Source: Marinilabiliaceae bacterium UBA5488 (GTDB taxonomy: Bacteria; Bacteroidota; Bacteroidia; Bacteroidales; Marinilabiliaceae). Taken from it: DNA of 64,000 nucleotides. Below the pieces are notes generated by a model. The model was not told the origin of the DNA, made no database searches, and worked only from the letters and a program-made list of their open reading frames with translations. Where the stretch lies: positions 1-64,000 of the forward strand of contig DIPM01000029.1 in the NCBI GenBank assembly GCA_002427105.1, in the 5' to 3' direction. The position numbers were made by a program, and so were the translations under genes. Positions 33,530 through 40,565 of this stretch are shown here, piece after piece (the stretch's first letter is position 1; each line of letters begins with the position of its first letter).

Positions 33530-34300
33530 ATGAAACACATTCATAATTTCACTATAAGCAGCAACGAAAGGCAGAACGAAGAATTTGTTGTACTCACACT
33601 CAATTGCGAGGCAGGCGAATTACCTGCTATGGTACCCGGTCAATTTGCAGAAGTTCGGGTGCCCAACGAGCCTGCGGCTTACCTACGCCGGCCCCTCTCG
33701 ATTCACGATGTTGACTATCAAAAGCGGCAAATAAAGCTCTTAGTGCAGGAAGTTGGAAAAGGCACCAGAGCACTATGCGCCTTGCCGGTAGGGAGTATAG
33801 TAAATTTGGTTTATCCCCTAGGCAAGGGCTACAGCCTGCCTGAAAGTAAAGAAGTGCTCTTGATTGGCGGAGGTTGTGGAGTAGCCCCTTTACTATTCCT
33901 GGGACGATATTTAAAGAGCCACTCCATAAAGCCACGCTTTCTAATCGGCACACGCACTGCATCCAGCCTGGTTAGCATAGATGCCTATCGTGAACTGGGA
34001 GAAGTAATGATTACAACCGAAGACGGGACAGCCGGTACCAAAGGATACGTAATACATCATCCGGTAATGCGCACCGAGACACCCGATTTTAAACAAATAT
34101 ACACCTGTGGACCCGAGCCCATGATGCGTATCCTGGCCAAATATGCCAACAAGTATAATATTTCTTGTCAGGTATCACTGGAAAATCATATGGCATGCGG
34201 CATAGGCGCATGCCTGTGCTGTGTAACAAAGACCCAAGATGGTCACAAATGTGTATGTACAGAAGGGCCTGTGTTTGACTCAAAATATTTACAATGGTAG
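33530..34300 (+). CDS. pyrK: Dihydroorotate dehydrogenase electron transfer subunit
   Basis: PyrK passes electrons from the FMN catalytic subunit PyrDB via FAD and a [2Fe-2S] cluster to NAD+. The 256-residue protein has an FAD-binding beta-barrel (RRPLSIHDV, about 54-62), an NAD-binding domain with GGGCGVAPLLFLGRYL (about 112-127), a CGPEPMM motif near 193, and the iron-sulfur cysteines in ACGIGACLCC and a following VC near the C-terminus. It overlaps pyrD by 7 nt, showing translational coupling and a shared heterotetramer. Confidence 0.95.
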   Translation: MKHIHNFTISSNERQNEEFVVLTLNCEAGELPAMVPGQFAEVRVPNEPAAYLRRPLSIHDVDYQKRQIKLLVQEVGKGTRALCALPVGSIVNLVYPLGKGYSLPESKEVLLIGGGCGVAPLLFLGRYLKSHSIKPRFLIGTRTASSLVSIDAYRELGEVMITTEDGTAGTKGYVIHHPVMRTETPDFKQIYTCGPEPMMRILAKYANKYNISCQVSLENHMACGIGACLCCVTKTQDGHKCVCTEGPVFDSKYLQW

Positions 34301-35211
34301 ATTTATCAGTAAAAATAGGAGCACTGCAACTCAAGAATCCCGTTATGACCGCCTCCGGTACTTTTGGCTACGGTCGGGAATACGAGGATTTTATAGATAT
34401 AAACGAGCTTGGCGGCATCGTAGTAAAAGGGACGACCCGTGAAGCGAAGCAGGGCAATGACTATCCCCGTATGGCCGAAACAGCTATGGGCATGCTAAAT
34501 GCCGTCGGGCTACAGAATGTAGGCGTAGATAGCTTTATAAAAGACATCTATCCCGGGCTCACAAAATACCAAACAAATGTACTGGTCAATGTCTCGGGTT
34601 CCACCATTGAAGATTATATAGAAACAGCCTCAAAGATTAACGAACTCGAAGCCATTCCCGGTATTGAACTCAATATATCCTGTCCCAACGTTAAAGAAGG
34701 AGGGATGGCCTTTGGAGTATCCTGCCAGTCGGCTGAAGCTGTAACTCTGGCCGTACGTAAGGTATATAAAAAGCACCTAATGGTAAAGTTGTCGCCAAAC
34801 GTAACAGATATAGTAGAGATAGCAAAGGCAGTAGAAGGTAGCGGCGCAGATTCTGTATCACTTATCAACACCCTTCTAGGCATGGCAATCGACTCACACA
34901 GCAGGCGGGCAGTGCTATCCACCGTCACCGGGGGCTTGTCAGGCCCAGCCGTTAAGCCAATAGCTCTAAGAATGGTTTGGCAAGTAGCCAAGGGAGTGAA
35001 AATACCGGTAATAGGAATGGGCGGTATTAGTTCGGCAGAGGATGCCATCGAATTCCTACTGGCAGGAGCAAACGCAGTACAAATTGGAACAGCAAATTTC
35101 GTAGATCCCGCCGTGACTATTAAAGTAATTGAAGGAATAAAAAGATATCTGAACTTACACAAAATAGAATCTGTAGGAGAGCTTGTCGGAGCACTTTCAG
35201 TAGAAAAATAA
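34294..35211 (+). CDS. pyrD: Dihydroorotate dehydrogenase catalytic subunit (class 1B)
   Basis: PyrD oxidises dihydroorotate to orotate in pyrimidine synthesis. The 305-residue protein is a TIM barrel with FMN. It shows class 1B features: PVMTASGTFGYGREY near the start, NISCPNVKEGGMAFG with the substrate/catalytic region carrying Cys (SCQSAEAV), VKLSPNVTDIVEIAKA, and IPVIGMGGISSAEDAIEFLLAGANAVQIGTA. The catalytic base is a cysteine as in class 1, not a serine as in class 2. Its ATG overlaps the pyrK stop region. Confidence 0.95.
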   Translation: MVDLSVKIGALQLKNPVMTASGTFGYGREYEDFIDINELGGIVVKGTTREAKQGNDYPRMAETAMGMLNAVGLQNVGVDSFIKDIYPGLTKYQTNVLVNVSGSTIEDYIETASKINELEAIPGIELNISCPNVKEGGMAFGVSCQSAEAVTLAVRKVYKKHLMVKLSPNVTDIVEIAKAVEGSGADSVSLINTLLGMAIDSHSRRAVLSTVTGGLSGPAVKPIALRMVWQVAKGVKIPVIGMGGISSAEDAIEFLLAGANAVQIGTANFVDPAVTIKVIEGIKRYLNLHKIESVGELVGALSVEK

Positions 35212-35240
35212 CTGTTTAATAATGTAAAAGTGGCGCAAAT

Positions 35241-35285
35241 CTTGTTTACATATCTTATCCAGTTTGTCGCACAAATGTAAACAAG
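35241..35285. repeat. 11-bp inverted repeat downstream of pyrD
   Basis: CTTGTTTACAT (35241-35251) is the exact reverse complement of ATGTAAACAAG (35275-35285), with a 23-nt loop. The core TGTTTACA resembles the TTTGTAAAC sites, and this pair lies 97 nt upstream of the DUF4105 gene. Confidence 0.7.
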
Positions 35286-35381
35286 CTAAAGAATAATATC
35301 TAATCACAAGAAAATAACATAAAGAGGATAAGCATTCCTCTTTTTGTATATAATGCAAACCATCACAGCAAACTGAAAATT

Positions 35382-36650
35382 ATGGCCAGGCATATAAGAT
35401 CGGAAAAAAATCAGAAAACAGCTCCCTGCCCAATTATATCAGCCCCTTACAAAGGCAAAGGCAAAGGCCAATGCAAAGGCCAATGCAAAGGGAAAGGCAG
35501 GTTAGAATACGCGATTCTAGGGCTCTTCATTTTGTTAAATAGCTTTATGCCACTTCGAGCACAGCTCAGCCAGGAAAGTAGAATCACAATATTGACCTGT
35601 TCACCCGGCGAAGAACTGTACAGCATTTTTGGACACACCGCAATGAGGGTAGTAGATCCCGTATTAGAAATAGACTATGTATTTAACTACGGAACCTTTG
35701 ATTTCAACACCCCAAACTTTTACCTCAAGTTTATGAGGGGACAATTAGATTACGCATTATCCGTATCAGACTTCAGTTATTTTCTACCCGAATACCGTCA
35801 GGCAGGACAATCAGTTATAGAACAAAGTCTAAACCTGACTACAGATGAAAAGAACAGACTATTTAAGGCACTCATATCTAACTATGAACCACAAAACAGA
35901 TACTATAAGTACCATTTCTTCTTTGACAACTGTGCAACAAGAGTACGCGACGTAATAGCAAGCAACATAGGAGACACAATAGTATTTCCAGAAAAGGAGT
36001 ACAAAGACCTAATATGTTTTCGAGATGCAATAGGCACATATCTGCATAATAGACCATGGACAAAGCTTGGACTGGATTTGATTTTGGGAGCCCCCACCGA
36101 CGATCCGGTCAACGCCTCCTCAATCCAGTTTCTGCCCGACTACCTTATGCTTCAGTTTTCTGATACTCACAGAGCAGAGAGTAATACAGCCCTTATCCGC
36201 AGCACAGAAACCCTTCTCGAGCCAAAGCAACCGGAAACAGCCAAGCCCACGCCACCGGTAGTATGGCTGAGTCTGCTTGCCCTTGCTGTCCTTGTTTATA
36301 GCTATATAAGTTACAGAAAGCGTAAAAGCAGTATGTGGCTAAATAGCCTGATATTTTCTCTAATTGGAATATTGGGACTGCTAATAATCTTTCTTTGGTT
36401 CTTCACCTTGCATACAGTAACCGGACCAAACTGGCATATAATATGGGCAAATCCCTTATACCTCATACTGCTAATTCCATCATTCTCAAATAGTCGTGCC
36501 GGCACCTTAATCAGACAGCTTATGGTATTGGCAATTTTCCTCTTTGCCATACTCTCAGCCTTTATACCTCAATATATACCGGGAGCACTAATCCCCGTTT
36601 GGATAATACTAATCGTGCGACTTATATTTTCGATACAAGAAAGAAACTAA
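35382..36650 (+). CDS. DUF4105 (Lnb-type N-acyltransferase-like) membrane protein
   Basis: This 422-residue protein starts with a basic N-terminus and a lysine-glycine repeat (about 24-40), then one hydrophobic segment (about 42-59), a periplasmic DUF4105 domain (about 62-240) and about five C-terminal transmembrane segments (about 290-420). Conserved family residues are His85 in FGHTAMRV and Cys184 in FFFDNCATRVRD, a likely catalytic pair. DUF4105 is the N-terminal domain of the recently described Bacteroides lipoprotein N-acyltransferase Lnb, so this may add the third acyl chain to lipoproteins; I place this from memory of the family and am not certain it is the orthologue. The start codon is the first in frame. 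Confidence 0.75.
   Translation: MARHIRSEKNQKTAPCPIISAPYKGKGKGQCKGQCKGKGRLEYAILGLFILLNSFMPLRAQLSQESRITILTCSPGEELYSIFGHTAMRVVDPVLEIDYVFNYGTFDFNTPNFYLKFMRGQLDYALSVSDFSYFLPEYRQAGQSVIEQSLNLTTDEKNRLFKALISNYEPQNRYYKYHFFFDNCATRVRDVIASNIGDTIVFPEKEYKDLICFRDAIGTYLHNRPWTKLGLDLILGAPTDDPVNASSIQFLPDYLMLQFSDTHRAESNTALIRSTETLLEPKQPETAKPTPPVVWLSLLALAVLVYSYISYRKRKSSMWLNSLIFSLIGILGLLIIFLWFFTLHTVTGPNWHIIWANPLYLILLIPSFSNSRAGTLIRQLMVLAIFLFAILSAFIPQYIPGALIPVWIILIVRLIFSIQERN
35451..35498 (+). repeat. Hexanucleotide tandem repeat in the DUF4105 gene
   Basis: Eight six-base units in frame: AAAGGC, AAAGGC, AAAGGC, CAATGC, AAAGGC, CAATGC, AAAGGG, AAAGGC. They encode Lys-Gly and Gln-Cys pairs before the membrane segment. 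Slippage by six bases would keep the frame, so repeat number could vary. Confidence 0.85.
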
Positions 36651-36704
36651 CACTGAACAAAGGGATAGTCTAATCTGTTTTGTAATCAAATCAAAAGCTA
36701 GATT

Positions 36705-37181
36705 ATGTACAGATTATTAATATTAGTCACCTTCTTTTTCGCCTTGAATGCTAAGAGCATCGGACAACAAATAAGCAAGCTCCCGATAGCCACACTACAG
36801 CACAGAGTTGAGCAAGCCTCCGACACAATCTTCGTAGTGAATTTTTGGGCAACATGGTGCCAGCCCTGCGTGAAAGAAATTCCCGAGTTCAATAAAATAC
36901 CTGCCAGCTACGCGGGCAAACCCGTGAAAGTAATAATGGCTAATCTGGACTTTCCAAATCAGATAGAAAGTCGCGTAATACCTTTTTTAAAAGACAACCT
37001 GGTTGTTCACGAGGTAGTTGCAGCAGTGACTCCCCGGGGAGGCGAATGGATAGAAAAATTGGACCCTGCATGGAGTGGGGCTATTCCCGCCACAATCATA
37101 GTACATCAGGGAAAACGTTTTTTTCATGAAGGCGAGACAGATTACGAAACAATCAAAGAGTGGATAAACAGCTTATTATAA
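36705..37181 (+). CDS. TlpA-like thioredoxin-fold protein
   Basis: This 158-residue protein has an N-terminal signal sequence (LLILVTFFFALNAKS, about 4-18) and a thioredoxin fold with the redox pair WATWCQPCVKE (about 47-57). A cis-proline region is present as AIPATIIVHQG (about 130-140). Such periplasmic thiol-disulfide reductases often act in cytochrome c maturation or reductive repair. It lies 16 nt before a second thioredoxin-fold gene, so they probably form a two-gene operon. A partner cannot be named. Confidence 0.85.
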   Translation: MYRLLILVTFFFALNAKSIGQQISKLPIATLQHRVEQASDTIFVVNFWATWCQPCVKEIPEFNKIPASYAGKPVKVIMANLDFPNQIESRVIPFLKDNLVVHEVVAAVTPRGGEWIEKLDPAWSGAIPATIIVHQGKRFFHEGETDYETIKEWINSLL

Positions 37182-37196
37182 ACTAAAGCAAGAAGT

Positions 37197-37796
37197 ATGA
37201 AAAAAACAATCCTATTAAGCAGCTTAATGTTGGCAGCAGCCACATTTATGGCCTTTTCACAACTGCAACCCGGAGACAAGGCCCCGGATTTCAAACTAAA
37301 AGGAATTGATAATCAGTGGCTGTCACTAAACGATTACAGTAAGGAAAAAGGCGTAATAGTAATTTTCACCTGCAACCATTGTCCTTATGCAAAACTTTAT
37401 GAAACCCGGATTATAGAACTTCAAAAAGAGTTTGGACCCCAGGGATACCCTGTAGTAGCCATAAATCCAAATGACTCAACAATGGTACCGGAAGACAGCT
37501 TTTCAAAAATGGTTGAGAATGCAGCAGCCAAGGGTTTCAATTTTCCTTACCTTCTGGATGATATTCAATTGTTTAAAAAGTATGGAGCTACAAGAACCCC
37601 ACATGTATATCTTTTGAAAAATGAAGGAGCAAGCTTTTCGGTGGCCTATATTGGAGCCATAGATGACAACTCCCAGGATCCCGATGATGTGCATGAATAT
37701 TATTTAGCAGATGCCATAAGAGCATTACAAAGCGGCAAAGCAATAGCAAAAACAGAGACCAAAGCAGTTGGATGTACTATAAAATTTAAAGAGTAA
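37197..37796 (+). CDS. Redoxin (peroxiredoxin-like AhpC/TSA family) protein
   Basis: This 199-residue protein has a signal peptide (about 1-21, ending AAATFMAFSQ) and a thioredoxin-like fold. The N-terminal part, LQPGDKAPDFKLKGIDNQW, is typical of the AhpC/TSA group. The redox motif is CNHCPYAKLYE (about 60-70). The stretch GYPVVAINPNDSTMVPEDSFS and TPHVYLLKNEG follow. These exported redoxins are widespread in Bacteroidota and probably handle thiols or peroxides in the periplasm. It is the second gene of the thioredoxin-fold pair and is followed by a strong terminator. Confidence 0.85.
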   Translation: MKKTILLSSLMLAAATFMAFSQLQPGDKAPDFKLKGIDNQWLSLNDYSKEKGVIVIFTCNHCPYAKLYETRIIELQKEFGPQGYPVVAINPNDSTMVPEDSFSKMVENAAAKGFNFPYLLDDIQLFKKYGATRTPHVYLLKNEGASFSVAYIGAIDDNSQDPDDVHEYYLADAIRALQSGKAIAKTETKAVGCTIKFKE

Positions 37797-37818
37797 GCCA
37801 GCATATAAGGAACAAATA

Positions 37819-37862
37819 AAAGCAGCATGAAGTGGTACTTACCATTTCATACTGCTTTTTTA
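37819..37862 (+). terminator. Intrinsic terminator after the redoxin gene
   Basis: AAAAGCAG, ATGAA and TGGT pair with ACCA, TTCAT and CTGCTTTT through a stem broken by three single mismatches around an ACTT loop, ending in a T-run. It lies 22 nt after the stop. Confidence 0.8.
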
Positions 37863-37919
37863 AAACCTTTTGCATAAAAATGCGTACTTTCGCATAGGTA
37901 TTTTTTAGAAGTATGAGTT

Positions 37920-39203
37920 ATGTTGTTTAGAAGAAGCTTAATTTTACTGTTTATTGGCTTAATACTCGGTATAGCAGTTAATTACCTTACCGGTCCATCA
38001 ATAGAAACCTTTGGTACAGATTTTCTTCCACCCGCACCCGAAACCACTTCCTTACGCATATCAGGGATGTATTCCGACGGAACAGATTACAGTCTGATAG
38101 ACACAGAAATGGAGCGCTTTATGAGCAATTGGGAGATTACAGGCGCTTCGCTGTCACTAGCACGAGATGGAAAATTAGTTTACGCTAAGGGCTATGGATA
38201 CGCCGATTCCCAGGCAGGAGAGGAGGTTGAGCCCTATCATCTTTTCAGGGTCGCCAGTATTTCAAAGCTGATTACCGCTACAGGTATTATAAAACTGGCA
38301 GAAGAAGGCCTTTTATCCCTTGACGACCGGGTGTTTGGTCCCGATGGAATCCTCAGCCAGGAGCCCTATACAAATTACCGCGACAAAAGAGTTGAAGATA
38401 TAGAAGTAAGACATCTCTTAAATCACTCAGGCGGGTGGACAAACAGATGGGGGGACCCAATGTTTATGCCCAGCGTAGTAGCCAAAAAACTAGGGAAAGT
38501 CCTTCCGGTAAGCGATGAAGACATTATTAGCTTTATGCTGGATAAGAGGCTCCACTTTAAACCCGGCGAGATGTCATCATATTCTAATTTAGGCTATGTA
38601 ATATTGGGAAAAGTAATCGAGCAAGTGAGCAATCAGAGCTACGAAGATTATATAAAAGGCAGTGTACTCTTACCTTTAGGAATATATGATATGCAGTTGG
38701 GTAATAGCCACTTAGACCAGCTCAATCCCTTGGAAGTCAGATACTATGAGCCTTTCGACAGTAATCTTACTAGCGATTATAGTGTTGCCGAGCAGATGGT
38801 TCCAAGAGTTTATGGAGGAAACGATATTCATACCTTAGGAGCTGCCGGAGGCTGGATAGCATCCTCAACAGACCTGATGAAATTCATGCTTGCCATTGAT
38901 GGCAATCCTGTGCCGGCAGATATTATTAGTCCCGAAAGTGTTAAGCTAATGACAACACCGATAGAACTTGGCTACCATCCGTATGGCTGGAGAGGAGTTC
39001 AGGCCGGAGAACGTTATCGCACAGGAACACTAGCAGGAACCAGCACCTTAATGGTAAACCGTGATGATGGAATATCATATGTGGTCTTATTTAACAGCAG
39101 CACCTGGAAAGGTCCTAAACTTGCAAATGACATCAGACGAATGATGCATAAAGGAATTGCAAAAACTAATGAGTGGGCTGATTTTGATTTAGTTAGTGAA
39201 TAA
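37920..39203 (+). CDS. Serine hydrolase (class C beta-lactamase-related)
   Basis: This 427-residue protein has an N-terminal signal anchor (about 5-25) and a beta-lactamase/transpeptidase domain (about 55-410). The catalytic SxxK is SISKLITATG (about 113-122), the second motif is YSNLGYVILG (about 221-230), and a C-terminal glycine-rich region (YRTGTLAGTS) takes the place of the KTG/HxG motif. Such proteins are usually D-aminopeptidases, esterases or penicillin-binding-like enzymes; resistance to beta-lactams should not be assumed. It is a single gene flanked by a terminator and a strong hairpin. Confidence 0.85.
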   Translation: MLFRRSLILLFIGLILGIAVNYLTGPSIETFGTDFLPPAPETTSLRISGMYSDGTDYSLIDTEMERFMSNWEITGASLSLARDGKLVYAKGYGYADSQAGEEVEPYHLFRVASISKLITATGIIKLAEEGLLSLDDRVFGPDGILSQEPYTNYRDKRVEDIEVRHLLNHSGGWTNRWGDPMFMPSVVAKKLGKVLPVSDEDIISFMLDKRLHFKPGEMSSYSNLGYVILGKVIEQVSNQSYEDYIKGSVLLPLGIYDMQLGNSHLDQLNPLEVRYYEPFDSNLTSDYSVAEQMVPRVYGGNDIHTLGAAGGWIASSTDLMKFMLAIDGNPVPADIISPESVKLMTTPIELGYHPYGWRGVQAGERYRTGTLAGTSTLMVNRDDGISYVVLFNSSTWKGPKLANDIRRMMHKGIAKTNEWADFDLVSE

Positions 39204-39287
39204 TACCAATCTTTTGAAGTTTATCAATTGTAGAAAACTATATCCTCTGTCTTATAATTGTTATTATGATAAACAGGATATGTAAAG

Positions 39288-39318
39288 AATTATCCGGGAT
39301 AGCTTATCCCGGATAATT
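39288..39318. terminator. Strong bidirectional hairpin between serine hydrolase and TPR genes
   Basis: AATTATCCGGGATA (39288-39301) and TATCCCGGATAATT (39305-39318) form a perfect 14-bp stem with a 3-nt loop. It lies between convergent genes. The T-run is short (TTTA), so it may be an imperfect terminator or an mRNA-stability hairpin. Confidence 0.7.
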
Positions 39319-39350
39319 TACAATATTAATTCCACTAGCCTGAGAGTATC

Positions 39351-40520
39351 CTATTCCTCTTTAAGAGCCTTCAGTTTTGCATCAACAGCGTTATACTCCT
39401 CAGTCATTTCAAAGCGATAATACAAATTCTTAAGAGTTTCCAGCACCATCAAATCATCCGGGCGAAGCTCATGAGCTTTCTCCATAAAGGGCAATGATTG
39501 GCGGAAAGTATCTTCTGCTTGTTTCCTGGCTTTTTCGTAAGAACGATTATCAGTCATATCATTAGCCTCGTTCATTTCTTCGGCAGCACGGTTATAATAA
39601 ATAACACCAAGATTAAGCGTAGGCTCAAAATATTCAGGATTTATTTCCAAAGCCTTTTTGTATTCAGCTTCAGCCTTATAAAAATCCTTACTCAAGTCGA
39701 ACAGCACCCCACGAGCATTATAAAAACTAACATTATCAGGGTTGGCCTCAATAGCAGTATTCAAATAATTAAGTGCCTCATCATTTTGTTCAGTCTGCAA
39801 ATAGTAATTAATCAAAGTAGTAAGAATACGATCATCCTCCGGGAAAAGCTCGAACCCTCTTTTAAGATTAGGAGCCATCTTTGCAGAATCGCCCGACTGG
39901 GCATATACTTCATGCAGAAGCAAAACAGCATCACCCTCAGCATAAGTAAGATCTATAGCCTCTTCTAAATAAGCTTCAGCTTTAGCCCAATCTCCTGAAC
40001 GACTGGCAGCCAGACCGGTATAATAAATAAAAACTGAATCGGCAGGCAGATTATCACTTTCATAGATAGACAACTTGTTTAAATCCACCACCTTCTCAAA
40101 AATATTCATAGCACTGCTGTAATCCTCAGCATTAAATGCCTCAATTCCGGCGTTTTGCAGTTCAGGCATAAAAAAGGTCAGAGCCACCTTAATTTCCTTT
40201 GCAGCCCGACCCGCACCTTTACCTTTGGCATCACCTTTAGCATCCAAATCTGCAGCCTTAAAGTAGTAATCAGCCGCGTCTATAACCTTACTAATCTCCT
40301 GACTCTTTTTATATTGCTGAGTAGCAAGGTTAGCTGCAACAATATAAGTGCGTGGCCAATACTTAGAGGCATCATGTTCAAGTGCATCATTTATGCGCGC
40401 TTGGGCGGCATCAAGGTCGCCATTGTCAATAAAAGCAGCAGCCGCAGTAACTTTCCCTTTTTGGGAATAAACAGAAGCCACTACCAATACAGAAAAAACT
40501 AATAATAGAATCCTTTTCAT
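39351..40520 (-). CDS. Exported TPR protein downstream of gyrA
   Basis: This 389-residue protein has a signal peptide (LLLVFSVLVVASVYSQ, about 5-20) and then about eight tetratricopeptide repeats up to the C-terminus (for example GDWAKAEAYLEEAIDLTYAE, YLNTAIEANPDNVSFYNARG, AEAEYKKALEINPEYFEPTL). It lacks a lipobox, so it is periplasmic or secreted. It lies 45 nt downstream of gyrA on the same strand and may be cotranscribed. A TPR gene next to gyrA is a recurrent arrangement in Bacteroidales as I recall it. Role unknown; TPR arrays mediate protein-protein contacts. Confidence 0.85.
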   Translation of the reverse strand: MKRILLLVFSVLVVASVYSQKGKVTAAAAFIDNGDLDAAQARINDALEHDASKYWPRTYIVAANLATQQYKKSQEISKVIDAADYYFKAADLDAKGDAKGKGAGRAAKEIKVALTFFMPELQNAGIEAFNAEDYSSAMNIFEKVVDLNKLSIYESDNLPADSVFIYYTGLAASRSGDWAKAEAYLEEAIDLTYAEGDAVLLLHEVYAQSGDSAKMAPNLKRGFELFPEDDRILTTLINYYLQTEQNDEALNYLNTAIEANPDNVSFYNARGVLFDLSKDFYKAEAEYKKALEINPEYFEPTLNLGVIYYNRAAEEMNEANDMTDNRSYEKARKQAEDTFRQSLPFMEKAHELRPDDLMVLETLKNLYYRFEMTEEYNAVDAKLKALKEE

Positions 40521-40565
40521 TTGTTGTTGTTTTTGTTGTGTTCAGAATCAAATTTAGACAGTTTC

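Noticed and set aside
35451..35498. CRISPR-like or microsatellite array as a separate locus
   Set aside because: Units are six bases, tandem and inside a coding frame; there are no spacers.
37920..39203. Antibiotic-resistance beta-lactamase
   Set aside because: The protein belongs to the broad serine hydrolase group; motifs fit housekeeping esterase or peptidase members and nothing indicates a resistance role.
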